Origin: Alphaproteobacteria bacterium
GTDB taxonomy: Bacteria > Pseudomonadota > Alphaproteobacteria > GCA-2731375
DNA length: 64,000 nucleotides
Direction: 5' to 3'
NCBI GenBank assembly: GCA_030746295.1
Contig: JASLMY010000001.1
Coordinates: forward strand, 1-64,000
The translations under genes and the position numbers were made by a program. The notes below the pieces were generated by a model. That model was given only the letters and a program-made list of their open reading frames with translations. It was not told where the DNA came from and did no database searches. Of the stretch, positions 7,438 through 16,685 are shown one piece after another (positions within the stretch are counted from its first letter, which is position 1; each line of letters opens with the position of its first letter).

Positions 7438-10436
7438 GGCTCACGTTTCCCGAAGAGCTGTCGCCAAAGTCGAACAAGCCAGCCGGCTTCCGACGGCCCG
7501 GCGAGGCGCCGTGCCAGGGCGCGGAAGAACTGTCGGATCAGGGCCTCGGTCACCGAGCCCAGCATGCGTTGCCCGACTGTCGCCACCTTGCCGCCGACCC
7601 GGGCCCGGTAGTGGTAGGAGAGCCTGGTGCCGATCGCAGTCGGCTCCAGACGGACCTCGCCCTCGGCCTCGCCGAAGCCGAGCCGCCCTTGGGCCGTGCC
7701 GGCCAGAACCAAGCGGCTCGGTTCCTCTTGCTCGCGATACGCAATCTCGGCCTCGTAGCGGCCGCGTATGCCGGCGACGCCGATCTCGACCACGGCCCGG
7801 TAGCGGCCGGGCGCGGTCTCTTCCAGGGTCTCGCAGCCCGGCACGATGGCGGCCAGCACCTCGGGATCGACCAGCATGTCCCAGACCGTGGCGGGCGTTG
7901 CCGCCAGGTCGGACGCGCCCTCACCGGTGAGCAGGCCCGGGCCGGGGGCAATGCCGGGTGCCGTTGCGGCCTCGGGCGCGGCCTCCGCCGGCCGGTGGCC
8001 CTGCGCCAGGGCCCAGAGCCGGTGCGGGCGGAGCGGCAGCTCGATCTCCTGGCAATCGAGCGCGTCGGCGACGGCGTTGGCGATCGCCGCCGGCGTCAGC
8101 ATCGAGCTGCCGTCGCCCATGCCTTTGGCGCCGAGCGGGTTCTGGGGCGACGGCGTCGCCAAGTGCCCGACCGTCAGCGGCGGCATCTCCATGGCCGTGG
8201 GGCAGAGGTAGTCGGCGAAGGTGCCGGAGAGGAAGTTGCCGTCCCGGTCGTAGGCGAGCTCCTCCAAGAGGGCGGCGCCGAGGCCGTGGGCGAAGCCGCC
8301 GTGCACCTGACCGTCGACGATCAGCGGGTTGAGGCGCGGACCGACATCGTGCACCGAGACGTACTTGTCGATGCGGAGCCGGCCCGTGTCGGGGTCGACC
8401 TCGACCGCCACCAGGTCGGCGACGAAGCCGTAGGTGACCGAGGAAGCGACGCGATCCCCCGCGTCCGGCCGGCCGAGCGACGGCGGCGAGATCACCACCG
8501 TTTCGTGGAATCCCGGCGTCACCCCGTCAGGCAGCCCCGAGGCGTCCCAATGGGCCTGCGCCGCCAACCGGCCGAGCACAATGCCGCTTTCGGGCACCCC
8601 GGCGATGCGGGCCCGGCCTTCGGTGAGCTCGATATCCTCCGCCGCCACCTCCAGGGCGTCCGCCGCCATCCGGATAAGCTTGTCGGCAGCCTTCTTGGCA
8701 CAAGCATCGATGGCGCCGGTGACCACGGCCGAGAAGCGGTTGGCGTAGTTGCCGGAGGCGATCGACCAGGGGCTCGTCAGGGTGTCGATCTCGGTCACCA
8801 CGTCGATCGCATCGGGCGTGAGGCCCAGATGCTCGGCGACGATCTGGGCCGCCACCGTGGCGTGGCCCTGGCCGTTCGGCGTGCTGCAAAGATGCACCGT
8901 CACCTGGCCCGAAGGGTCGATCGCCACCACGGCGCTGGCGGCAGCCCCCGACTTCGGGTCGCCCCGATTGCGGGCCTCGGCCGTCTGTGCCAGCGAGACG
9001 TAGGCCATGTTCGAGCCCGAGGGCTCGACCCCGACGGCAAAGCCGATGCCGTAGCGCCGGCCGTCGGCCCGCAGCGCCTCGCGCCGGCGCTTCAGCTCGT
9101 CGTAGCCAGCCAGCCTCAGGGCCTCGTCCAGCACCGCGCCATAGTCGCCGACATCCAGGATCGAGCCGGCGGGGCACCGGTAGGGGAAGGCGTCCTTGGG
9201 CACGAAGTTGCGGCGACGGATCTCGGCCGGGTCGATGTCCAGCCCCTTGGCCGCGATCTCCATGATCCGCTCGAGCGCGAAGTAGAACTGGGGGCCGCCA
9301 TAGCCGCGGTTGAGACCGACCGGCACCTTGTTGGTCAGCACCAGCACGTTCTCGACCGCGATGTCCTGGACCCTATAGCTGCCGTTCGAGGTGCTGTGCA
9401 TGCGGTAGACCGAGGCCGGCTCCGGCGCCCGGACATAGGCGCCCATGTTGGCGATGTTCTGGTAGCGGAGGCCGAGAAGGGTGCCGTCCGCCTTGAACGC
9501 CGCTGCCACCGCGCCGGCCCGGTCGCTGGCGGAGGACGCGGCCATCAGGTGCTCGTGTCGGTCCTCGATCCACTTCACCGGCACGCCCAGCTTTCGGCTC
9601 ACCGCCGCCAGCAGCACGACATAGGCGAAGACGGCTTGCTTGATGCCGAAGCTGCCGCCGCTCGCCGGCGGCGTGATCAGCCTCAGGCGGTTGCCCGGCA
9701 CGCCCAGCGCCCGCGCCATCAACGGGTGCAGGACGAAGGGGCCCTGGAAGTTGGACCAGACCGTGAAGCGGTCGGGCAGTTCTTCGTGGTGGGCGATGAC
9801 GCCGAAGGTCTCGATCGGCGTCGAGGCATAGCGGGGGAAGCGGTAGTCGAGCTCGAAGACCCGGTCGGCGTTGGCGAAGGCGGCGTCGGGGTCGCCATAG
9901 GCGAACTGCCGCCGGCCGGCGACGTTGCTGCCCAACGCCTCGTCGAGGACCGGCGCCGTCTCGGCCATGGCGGCGACCGGGTCGGTCACGGCGGGCAACG
10001 GCTCGTACTCGACGCTGATGAGATCGAGGGCGTCCTCGGCGAGGTAGCGGTCCTCGGCGACGACGACCGCGACCGGCTCGCCGACATAGCGCACCTTGTC
10101 GACGGCGGCGGGGCGGAAGGGCGTCGGCAGCCGGACGACGCTCGGCACCGGCTGGGTCTCGGCGGCGATCTCGGCCCCCGTGATGACGCCGATGACGCCC
10201 GCCATCGCCTCGGCGCCGGAGACATCGATCGCCTTGATCCGGGCATGGGCGTGGGGCGCGCGTAGGATCGCCGCGTGCCGCAGTCCCGCGACCGGCTCCA
10301 GATCGTCGATGAAGCGGGCCCGGCCGGTCAGCAGGGCCGCGTCTTCCTTGCGCGGCAGCGCGGCGCCGATCCACGAAGTGCGCGCTGTCGCCTCCGGCGC
10401 GCCGCCACCCGAATCTCCGTCGCTCGCTCGGCTCAT
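7434..10436 (-). CDS. Molybdenum hydroxylase large subunit fused to a CoxG-like domain
   Basis: A 1000-residue protein. Residues 1-810 are a full molybdopterin-binding large subunit (SWIGAALPRKEDAALLTGRARFIDD; PPASGGSFGIKQAVF near 257-270; NPLGAKGMGD near 767-775). A linker rich in Ala, Pro and Gly (812-840) joins a SRPBCC/CoxG-type domain (842-980; VWDMLVDPEVLAAIVPGCETLEE). CoxG proteins are normally separate and help CO-dehydrogenase-type enzymes mature or sit at the membrane. The loop at 374-383 (GLNRGYGGPQ) lacks the AYxCSFR motif of true CO dehydrogenase. The near-invariant catalytic Glu of the family (GxGE) is Asp775 here. Substrate is unknown; ligase and crotonase downstream suggest an acid or its CoA ester. 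Confidence 0.9.
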   Translation of the reverse strand: MSRASDGDSGGGAPEATARTSWIGAALPRKEDAALLTGRARFIDDLEPVAGLRHAAILRAPHAHARIKAIDVSGAEAMAGVIGVITGAEIAAETQPVPSVVRLPTPFRPAAVDKVRYVGEPVAVVVAEDRYLAEDALDLISVEYEPLPAVTDPVAAMAETAPVLDEALGSNVAGRRQFAYGDPDAAFANADRVFELDYRFPRYASTPIETFGVIAHHEELPDRFTVWSNFQGPFVLHPLMARALGVPGNRLRLITPPASGGSFGIKQAVFAYVVLLAAVSRKLGVPVKWIEDRHEHLMAASSASDRAGAVAAAFKADGTLLGLRYQNIANMGAYVRAPEPASVYRMHSTSNGSYRVQDIAVENVLVLTNKVPVGLNRGYGGPQFYFALERIMEIAAKGLDIDPAEIRRRNFVPKDAFPYRCPAGSILDVGDYGAVLDEALRLAGYDELKRRREALRADGRRYGIGFAVGVEPSGSNMAYVSLAQTAEARNRGDPKSGAAASAVVAIDPSGQVTVHLCSTPNGQGHATVAAQIVAEHLGLTPDAIDVVTEIDTLTSPWSIASGNYANRFSAVVTGAIDACAKKAADKLIRMAADALEVAAEDIELTEGRARIAGVPESGIVLGRLAAQAHWDASGLPDGVTPGFHETVVISPPSLGRPDAGDRVASSVTYGFVADLVAVEVDPDTGRLRIDKYVSVHDVGPRLNPLIVDGQVHGGFAHGLGAALLEELAYDRDGNFLSGTFADYLCPTAMEMPPLTVGHLATPSPQNPLGAKGMGDGSSMLTPAAIANAVADALDCQEIELPLRPHRLWALAQGHRPAEAAPEAATAPGIAPGPGLLTGEGASDLAATPATVWDMLVDPEVLAAIVPGCETLEETAPGRYRAVVEIGVAGIRGRYEAEIAYREQEEPSRLVLAGTAQGRLGFGEAEGEVRLEPTAIGTRLSYHYRARVGGKVATVGQRMLGSVTEALIRQFFRALARRLAGPSEAGWLVRLWRQLFGKREP

Positions 10437-10533
10437 GCCGCGCCCCGCCCTTCCCTTGCCCAGGGCCGATAATGAAATGAGACGGGTGGCTTTGTCACCG
10501 GGCCGCGCGATCTGGACCCGGGCGGACGGCGGT

Positions 10534-10704
10534 TTAGCGGGGATCGGAGTCGTCTTCCGGCAGCTCGTCGTCGTCGAGAAGGATCCGCTCGGCGGCGCCG
10601 TCGAGGTCGTCGAACTGGCCCGAGCGCAGGGCCCAGAGGAAGGCGCCGAGGCCGAAGAGGCCGAGGAAGAGCGCCGCCGGGATCAGGTAAACGAGTGCTC
10701 CCAT
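10534..10704 (-). CDS. ccoS: CcoS, cbb3 oxidase assembly protein
   Basis: A 56-residue small membrane protein: one N-terminal transmembrane helix (YLIPAALFLGLFGLGAFLWAL) then RSGQFDDLDGAAERILLDDDE. This is the typical CcoS pattern of a helix, an R-x-G-Q-(F/Y)-[D/E]-D-[L/M] motif and an acidic tail. CcoS is needed to load haem b and copper into the CcoN subunit. The ATG lies 1 base after the ccoI stop. It is the last gene of the cco cluster; a 97-base spacer separates it from the molybdenum hydroxylase large subunit on the same strand. Confidence 0.93.
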   Translation of the reverse strand: MGALVYLIPAALFLGLFGLGAFLWALRSGQFDDLDGAAERILLDDDELPEDDSDPR

Positions 10705-10705
10705 C

Positions 10706-12907
10706 TCAGGCCCTCGCGGCCCGGAGCTTGAGGCGGAGCGCGTTCAAGGTCACCGCCAGCGAGGAGGCCGACATCGCCAGCGCGGCAATCAGTGGCGTCA
10801 CCAGCCCCGCCATCGCCAGCGGCACCGCGACGGCGTTGTAGGGGAAGGCCAGCGCGAAGTTCTGCCGCGCCGTCCGGTCCGCCCGCCGGGCCATGTCGAG
10901 CGCCGCCGTCACCGCGTCGAGCCGCTCGCCCTGGAAGACGAAATCGGCCGCGGTGCGGCTGACGTCGGCGGCCGAGGAGGGCGAAATCGAGACGTGTGCC
11001 GCGGACAGCGCCGGGGCGTCGTTGAGGCCGTCGCCGACCATCAACACCCGCCGGCCGGCCTCTGCCAGGGCCGCGAGGCGCGCCGCCTTCTCCGCCGGCC
11101 GCAACTCGGCCTCGAAACGGGGGATGGCGAGCTCGTCCGCCAACGCCGCGACCACTGCGGCCCGGTCGCCGGACAGGAGCTCGACCTCGAGGCCGCGCCG
11201 CTTCAATTCGGCGACGACCTGGGCCGCATCCGCGCGAGCGCGGTCCTGGAAGCGAAAGCCCTGCGGGGCCGCGTCGCCCCGCCGAAGCCAGATCTCGGAG
11301 GCGGTGTCCTCTGTGCTTTCTTCGGCCGCGACGCCGCACCATTCGCGGCTGCCGAGCCGGATCGTCTCGCCGTCGAGGCTCGCCTCCAATCCCATGCCCG
11401 GTGTTTCGTTGACCGTTTCCAGCGGTGTCGCCGCTGGCGCCGCGCGGGCCAGCGCCTGGGCGAGCGGATGGCGGCTGGCGGCGGCGAGACGGGCCGCGAG
11501 CCGCAAGGTCTCGGGCGGATGGCTGTCGGCGTCCTGAAGCTCGGGCCGGCCCAGCGTCAGGGTCCCGGTCTTGTCGAAGACCACGGCGTCGACCTCGGCC
11601 AGGCGCTCCAGCCCGTCGCCCGACTTCACGAGGATGCCGCGGCGGAAGAGCCGTCCGCTCGCCACCACCTGCACCACCGGTACGGCCAGGCCCAGGGCGC
11701 AGGGGCAGGTGACGATCAGTACCGCGACCGCGGTCAGGAGTGCGGTCTGCCAGCCGACATCGGCGAAAACGAACCAGCCGAGAAAGGTCGCGAGCGCCGC
11801 CAGATGCACGGCCGGCGCGTAGATCCGGGCGACCCGGTCGGCGATCTGGACGTGGCGGGCGCGGCCTTGTTCGGCTGCCTCCATCAGGCGGACGATCTCG
11901 GCCAGCGCGGTGTCGTTGCCTGCGGCCGTAACCTCGATCTCCAGCGCTGCCCCCAGGTTGACGACGCCGGCATAGACCGCGTTCCCCGGCTCAGCCGGCC
12001 GCGGCAGGCTCTCGCCGCTGACCAGGCTGGCATCGAGGCTGGAACGGCCGGCGACGACGACACCGTCGACCGGCACCCGGTCGCCGGGTGCGACCCGGAC
12101 CCGCATGCCGGCGCCGACCTGGCCGATCGGCACCGAGCGGGCGCTGCCGTCGGGCGCCACGACGCGGGCTTCGACGGCGCCCAGCGCCAGCATCTGCTCG
12201 GCTGCCGAATTGGCTCGGCCGCGCGCCCGGCGGTCGAGATAGCGGCCGACCAGCAGGAAGAAGAGCAGCGACACCGCGGCATCGAAATAGGCATGCTCGC
12301 CGCCGGTCCAGGTCTCATGGAGGCTCATCGCCGCGGCCAGCAGCACCGCGAGCGAGATCGGCACGTCCATATTCAGGCGTCGGGCGCCGAGCGCGACCCA
12401 AGCCGAGCGGTAGAAGGGCCGGCCGGCGAAGGCGATCGCCGGCAGCGCGATCAGGGCCGAGACCCAGTGCAGCAAGTCGCGCGTCGCCGGGCCCATGTCG
12501 CCCGAGGCGGCGCCCGACCAGACCGAGACCGAGAGCAGCATGACGTTGGCGGCGGCGAAGCCGGCGATGGCAAGTGCCGTCAACAGGCGGCGCTCCTCGG
12601 CCCGGTTCTGTGCCGCCGTGACCGTGGGCTCGAAGGTCACCGCCCGGTAGCCGAGGGCGTCGAGCCGGCCGACCAGGTCCGCCGCGCTGGCCCGGGCGGG
12701 GTCGAAGGCGAGGCGAAGGCGGCGGTTGGTGAGGTTGGCCCTGGCCTGCACGACCCCCGGCGCGTCGCGATAGGCACCCTCGATCCGGGCCATGCAGGCG
12801 GCGCAGTGCATGTTCTCGACCGCCAGATTGATCTCCGCCGTGCCGTCCTCGCCCAACTTAGTGAAGGCGGCCAGCGTCTCCGGCGCCAGGGCGAGGCCGT
12901 CGCTCAT
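10706..12907 (-). CDS. ccoI: CcoI copper-exporting P1B ATPase
   Basis: A 733-residue P-type ATPase. An N-terminal heavy-metal-associated domain carries Cys35-x-x-Cys38 (MHCAACMARIEG). The actuator motif VSGES is at 297-300. The transmembrane copper site CPC is at 401-403. The phosphorylated Asp445 is in DKTGT, and the hinge GDGLNDAPAL lies near residue 630. CcoI moves copper across the inner membrane for insertion into the CuB site of the cbb3 oxidase. Its position between ccoH and ccoS separates it from general copper-detox CopA proteins. The start overlaps the ccoH stop by 4 bases. Confidence 0.95.
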   Translation of the reverse strand: MSDGLALAPETLAAFTKLGEDGTAEINLAVENMHCAACMARIEGAYRDAPGVVQARANLTNRRLRLAFDPARASAADLVGRLDALGYRAVTFEPTVTAAQNRAEERRLLTALAIAGFAAANVMLLSVSVWSGAASGDMGPATRDLLHWVSALIALPAIAFAGRPFYRSAWVALGARRLNMDVPISLAVLLAAAMSLHETWTGGEHAYFDAAVSLLFFLLVGRYLDRRARGRANSAAEQMLALGAVEARVVAPDGSARSVPIGQVGAGMRVRVAPGDRVPVDGVVVAGRSSLDASLVSGESLPRPAEPGNAVYAGVVNLGAALEIEVTAAGNDTALAEIVRLMEAAEQGRARHVQIADRVARIYAPAVHLAALATFLGWFVFADVGWQTALLTAVAVLIVTCPCALGLAVPVVQVVASGRLFRRGILVKSGDGLERLAEVDAVVFDKTGTLTLGRPELQDADSHPPETLRLAARLAAASRHPLAQALARAAPAATPLETVNETPGMGLEASLDGETIRLGSREWCGVAAEESTEDTASEIWLRRGDAAPQGFRFQDRARADAAQVVAELKRRGLEVELLSGDRAAVVAALADELAIPRFEAELRPAEKAARLAALAEAGRRVLMVGDGLNDAPALSAAHVSISPSSAADVSRTAADFVFQGERLDAVTAALDMARRADRTARQNFALAFPYNAVAVPLAMAGLVTPLIAALAMSASSLAVTLNALRLKLRAARA

Positions 12908-13395
12908 CGGATCTCTATCCTGTCTTCGAGAACGAAATCAGGGACCTCGCCGCGCCCGGCCCGGACGGTCAGGTCCCATTGACCCGGTAGCGGCGGCCGG
13001 AAAGTGGCGCCATAGACCCCGCCGCCGCGCGGTTCCAGCGTTAGCGCCAGATCGTGGCCATCATGCGTCGGCCGCTTCAGCTGCGCTCCGACCCGGAGCC
13101 CCGCTATCGGCGCGCCGTCGCGGTCACTCAGCCGGACCGTGAGCCGCCTGTTCGCTCCCTCATCGACGATCTCGTAGTCGAGGCGCCAGCCGAGCCGCTG
13201 TTGCGCCGCCGCCTGCTCTAGTGTCCGGTTGTAGTCGAGCCCCCTGAGATAGGCGTTTTCGGTGTCGAGCCCAGTCCAACTGTCGAGAGCCAGCCAGACG
13301 AAGACGATGTTGGCGACGAGGATGACGGCGAAGAAGCCGACAAGCATGGCCAGGACGTGGCGGCCGGTCAGTTCCTTGGCGGTGCTGCCGGTCAT
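12904..13395 (-). CDS. ccoH: CcoH/FixH, cbb3 oxidase assembly protein
   Basis: A 163-residue protein with one N-terminal membrane helix (VLAMLVGFFAVILVANIVFVWLA) followed by the FixH-type domain (WTGLDTENAYLRGLDYNRTLEQAAAQQ), then a beta-rich periplasmic part. CcoH stabilises the assembling cbb3 complex. The ATG at 13393-13395 overlaps the ccoG stop (ATGA). A much longer upstream reading in the same frame runs through ccoG in the wrong frame and is not used. Confidence 0.93.
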   Translation of the reverse strand: MTGSTAKELTGRHVLAMLVGFFAVILVANIVFVWLALDSWTGLDTENAYLRGLDYNRTLEQAAAQQRLGWRLDYEIVDEGANRRLTVRLSDRDGAPIAGLRVGAQLKRPTHDGHDLALTLEPRGGGVYGATFRPPLPGQWDLTVRAGRGEVPDFVLEDRIEIR

Positions 13396-14876
13396 CGTTT
13401 CGGCCCTCGGAATTGGCTGTCGTTCGCCGAGGTCTCGCCGCTCTCGCGCTCGCGCAAGATAAAGCGGATCGACGTCGTCTCGGCGGCGATCCCGGCTGCG
13501 GGGGTGGAGACGAAGATCCGGAAGCTCTTCAGGGAATCGGATGGCACGCGGATGCTGTCCGCGGCGCCGCCGAGCTTGATCTCGGCACCCGTCAGGCCCT
13601 CGATGCGAAGGTCGAAAACACCCTCGCGGTGGTACTTGTTCAGGATCTTGATGGTGTAGCCGTTGCGGATACTGCCGTCGGCGAGCGTGATGAAGAGCGG
13701 ATTGCGGTCCCGCAGCACGTTGATGTCGAGGCTGCCTCGGGTCAGCAGCGCCACCAGCATGACGGCACCGACCACGAGAACGATGCCCGCATAGACCATC
13801 GTCCGGACCCGAAGCGGCTTGAAGCGCGTCGACTCGCCCCTCTGGCGCCGCTCGATGTTGCCGTCTGTGTCGTAGGCGATCAGGCCCTTGGGCAGGCCGA
13901 TGCGCCCCATCACGTCGTCGCAGGCGTCGATGCAGAGGGCGCAGGAGATGCATTCGAGCTGCAGGCCGTCGCGGATGTCGATCCCCGTCGGGCAGACGGC
14001 GACGCACTGCTTGCAGTCGATGCAATGGCCCCGGCCCTCCCAGGTCTCGGCCTTGCGGTAGCGCCCGCGGGGCTCGCCCCGATCGTGCCGGTAAGTCACG
14101 GTCAGGGTCTCTTCGTCCAGCATCGCCCCTTGGATGCGCGGCCAGGGGCACATGTAGATGCAGACCTGCTCGCGGGCGATAGCGCCCAGGAGGTAGGTCG
14201 TGAAGGTCAAGATGGCGATGAAAAGGTAGGAGACCATCGGCGCCTCGAAGCGCCAGAGCATGCCGGCGAGAGTCGGTGCGTCGGCGAAGTAGAAGACCCA
14301 GGCGCCGCCGGTCATCAGGGCGACGACGAGCCAGAGGGCGTGCTTCAGCATCTTGCGGGCCAGCTTGGCGATCGACCAGCGCCGCTTGTCGAAGCGGATT
14401 CGAGCCGCCCGGTTGCCCTCGACCAGACGCTCGATGGCGAGGAAGAGGTCTGTCCAGACGGTCTGCGGGCAGGCATAGCCGCACCACAGGCGCCCCGCCA
14501 GGCTGGTGACGAGGAAGAGGCTGATCGCGGCGATGATCAAGAGGCCGGTCAGGTAGTAGACCTCCTGCGGCCAGATCTCGATGAAGAAGAAGTAGAAGCG
14601 GCGCCCCGGCATGTCGATCAGGATCGCCTGGTCGGGCGCATTCGGCCCCCGGTCCCAGCGCAGCCACGGGCTGAGGTAATAGATCGCCAGGGTGACGGCC
14701 ATCAGCGACCACTTCAGCCGGCGGAAGGTACCGCGGGCCAGCTTGGGGTAGATCTTCTTCCGCTTGGCGTAGAGCGAACGGCCCTCGCGCCGGTTGACGG
14801 CCTCGACGTCGACCGTCTCGACCTCGCCCGTCACCGGCGCCCGGCGCTCGATCTCGTCCAGAGCCGCCTCAGACAT
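13392..14876 (-). CDS. ccoG: CcoG/FixG, membrane iron-sulfur protein for cbb3 assembly
   Basis: A 494-residue polytopic ferredoxin-like protein. The FixG signature CGYACPQTVWTDLF lies near 170. Two 4Fe-4S ligand sets follow in CIDCKQCVAVCP and CISCALCIDACD. The C-terminal third is a periplasmic Ig-like domain. CcoG reduces copper for delivery to the oxidase. Several membrane helices are present between residues 55 and 240. It is first in the ccoGHIS group, 38 bases after ccoP, so the oxidase and assembly genes are probably one transcript. Confidence 0.95.
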   Translation of the reverse strand: MSEAALDEIERRAPVTGEVETVDVEAVNRREGRSLYAKRKKIYPKLARGTFRRLKWSLMAVTLAIYYLSPWLRWDRGPNAPDQAILIDMPGRRFYFFFIEIWPQEVYYLTGLLIIAAISLFLVTSLAGRLWCGYACPQTVWTDLFLAIERLVEGNRAARIRFDKRRWSIAKLARKMLKHALWLVVALMTGGAWVFYFADAPTLAGMLWRFEAPMVSYLFIAILTFTTYLLGAIAREQVCIYMCPWPRIQGAMLDEETLTVTYRHDRGEPRGRYRKAETWEGRGHCIDCKQCVAVCPTGIDIRDGLQLECISCALCIDACDDVMGRIGLPKGLIAYDTDGNIERRQRGESTRFKPLRVRTMVYAGIVLVVGAVMLVALLTRGSLDINVLRDRNPLFITLADGSIRNGYTIKILNKYHREGVFDLRIEGLTGAEIKLGGAADSIRVPSDSLKSFRIFVSTPAAGIAAETTSIRFILRERESGETSANDSQFRGPKR

Positions 14877-14914
14877 TCAGCTACCCCTCGAGACGCAAAG
14901 GCGTCCCGCTCGTG

Positions 14915-15784
14915 CTATTCCCCTCCCCCGAGAGCGTGCACATAGACCGCCAATTGCTTAATCGCAACCGGGTCGAGGCGGTCTTCCCAGGCCGGCATGA
15001 CGCCGCGACGGCTGAAGGCGATCGTCTGCCGAATGTCGGCGGCGCCGTCGCCGTAGAGCCAGATGGCGTCCTTGAGGCTGGGGGCGCCGACTTCCTTGTT
15101 GCCCTGGCCCCCTTCCATGTGACAGGCGACGCAGTTCTCTTCGTAGAGGGCGGCACCGCGCTCGGCGGCGGCCTTGTCCTCGGCCCGGCCGGAGAGCGAG
15201 AGCACATAGGCCGTGACGTCGCCGACCTCGGCCTCGGTCAAGATCTCGTCCTTCAGGAAGGCGGGCATGTCGCTTTCGCGGCTTTCGTCATGGCCCGAGC
15301 GGATGCCGTAGCGGATGGTGTCGTGGATCGCTTCGACCGTGCCGCCCCAAAGCCAATCGTCGTCGATCAGGTTGGGATAGCCGCGCGAGCCGGCCGCACC
15401 GGTGCCGTGGCATTGCGAGCAATTGACGGCGAAGGCCGACTTGCCGCCGGCGGTGGCAAAGGCGAGCAAGGCCGGGTCATCGCGGATCGAGCCGGGCTCG
15501 AGCGCCGCCAACCGCTCCAGGTGCTCGGACTGCGCCTCGCGGGCGAGGCGGATGTCCTCCGCCACCGTGGCCCGCTGCGAATAGCCGAGGACGCCGCGGG
15601 TATAGTCCGAGACCAGCGGCCAGGCCGGCATCGCGATCCAATAGGCGATCGCCCAGACGATGGTGGCGTACCAGGTCCACAGCCACCACCTCGGCAGCGG
15701 CGTGTTCAGCTCCTTGATGCCGTCCCACTCGTGTCCGGTGGTCTCGACACCGGAGAAGGCATCGGTTTCCGGCTGCTCGGCCAC
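14915..15784 (-). CDS. ccoP: CcoP, diheme cytochrome c subunit of cbb3 oxidase
   Basis: A 289-residue membrane-anchored diheme cytochrome c. A single helix (WWLWTWYATIVWAIAYWIAM) is near residue 33-52. The haem motifs are CSQCH at 122-126 and CVACH at 218-222, with likely axial methionines Met173 (SDMPAF) and Met263 (GVMPAW). CcoP receives electrons from periplasmic cytochromes. The start is GTG at 15782-15784, 4 bases after the ccoQ stop. Length is normal for the family. Confidence 0.95.
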   Translation of the reverse strand: MAEQPETDAFSGVETTGHEWDGIKELNTPLPRWWLWTWYATIVWAIAYWIAMPAWPLVSDYTRGVLGYSQRATVAEDIRLAREAQSEHLERLAALEPGSIRDDPALLAFATAGGKSAFAVNCSQCHGTGAAGSRGYPNLIDDDWLWGGTVEAIHDTIRYGIRSGHDESRESDMPAFLKDEILTEAEVGDVTAYVLSLSGRAEDKAAAERGAALYEENCVACHMEGGQGNKEVGAPSLKDAIWLYGDGAADIRQTIAFSRRGVMPAWEDRLDPVAIKQLAVYVHALGGGE

Positions 15785-15788
15785 GGCG

Positions 15789-15938
15789 TCAATCCTCCTC
15801 GAGGGGCAGCCTTGCCGCCCGCTTGAATTTTTCCTTGTTCCCCGGCCAGAAGGCGTAAACCAGGACGCCGAGAAACAGCAGCACCATGTAGACCAAGCCC
15901 CAGGTCTGGGCGAAGCTGGCCACGCTTTCGTAGCTCAT
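15789..15938 (-). CDS. ccoQ: CcoQ, small subunit of cbb3 oxidase
   Basis: A 49-residue single-helix protein (MSYESVASFAQTWGLVYMVL, then LLFLGVLVYAFWPGNKEKFK and a short tail). The FWPGNKxxF end after the helix is typical of CcoQ/FixQ. It stabilises the complex, particularly CcoP attachment. It lies between ccoO and ccoP in the standard order. The ATG at 15936-15938 has a GGAGGC site about 6 bases upstream. Confidence 0.93.
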   Translation of the reverse strand: MSYESVASFAQTWGLVYMVLLFLGVLVYAFWPGNKEKFKRAARLPLEED

Positions 15939-15949
15939 GGCGGTGCCTC

Positions 15950-16675
15950 CTAACGCTGGTTCTCGGCTGGCTTGTAGGCGTCGAAGTCGACGAGCGTGCC
16001 CAGCATCTGCAGGTAGGCGACGAGGGCGTCCATTTCGGAGATCATCTCCGGGTTGCCGTCGAAATCGCGCACCGTGGACTTCGGATAGCGCGCCTGGAAG
16101 GCGTCGACGCCGTCGGAATCCGGCGCCACCTGGGTCTCCACGTCGGCCTTCGCCTGGGCCACCATCTCGTCCGTATAGGGCACGCCGATGGCGCGGTTGG
16201 TCGCCAGGTGGTCGGCCATGGCGGCGTAGTCGAGCGCCGTCTCGGCCAGGAACGGATAGCCCGGCATCACCGATTCCGGCACCACCGAGCGCGGGTCGAT
16301 CATGTGGCTTACGTGCCATTCATCGGAATAGCGGCCGCCGACGCGGGCCAGGTCCGGCCCGGTCCGCTTCGAGCCCCACTGGAAGGGATGGTCGTACATG
16401 CTCTCCGCCGCCAGCGAGTAGTGGCCGTAGCGCTCGACCTCGTCGCGCAAGGGGCGGATCATCTGGCTGTGGCAGTTGTAGCAGCCCTCGCGGATGTAAA
16501 TGTTGCGCCCCGCCAGCTCCAGCGGCGTGTAGGGGCGCATCCCCTTGACCTTCTCGATCGTGTTCTCGAGGTAAAAGAGCGGCGCGATCTCGACGATGCC
16601 GCCGATCGAGACGACGATCAGGACCATCACCGTCATCAGGATGGAGTTCTTTTCCAGTGCTTGGCCGAAAGACAT
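15950..16675 (-). CDS. ccoO: CcoO, monoheme cytochrome c subunit of cbb3 oxidase
   Basis: A 241-residue cytochrome c with an N-terminal helix ([21 protein letters not shown]) and one haem motif CYNCH at 65-69 inside [18 protein letters not shown], a strongly conserved CcoO segment. [21 protein letters not shown] and the Met-Pro near residue 140 complete the fold. It relays electrons from CcoP to CcoN. It is 10 bases downstream of ccoN. Confidence 0.96.
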   Translation of the reverse strand: MSFGQALEKNSILMTVMVLIVVSIGGIVEIAPLFYLENTIEKVKGMRPYTPLELAGRNIYIREGCYNCHSQMIRPLRDEVERYGHYSLAAESMYDHPFQWGSKRTGPDLARVGGRYSDEWHVSHMIDPRSVVPESVMPGYPFLAETALDYAAMADHLATNRAIGVPYTDEMVAQAKADVETQVAPDSDGVDAFQARYPKSTVRDFDGNPEMISEMDALVAYLQMLGTLVDFDAYKPAENQR

Positions 16676-16685
16676 CGCCGCCCCC

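Noticed and set aside
7569..10265. An 898-codon open frame on the + strand
   Set aside because: Antisense shadow of the fused molybdenum hydroxylase subunit, with no recognisable motif and a low-complexity composition.
6065..10436. Identification as carbon monoxide dehydrogenase
   Set aside because: The large subunit lacks the AYxCSFR active-site loop of true CO dehydrogenase and has GLNRGYGGPQ there. The CoxG domain alone does not prove CO oxidation.
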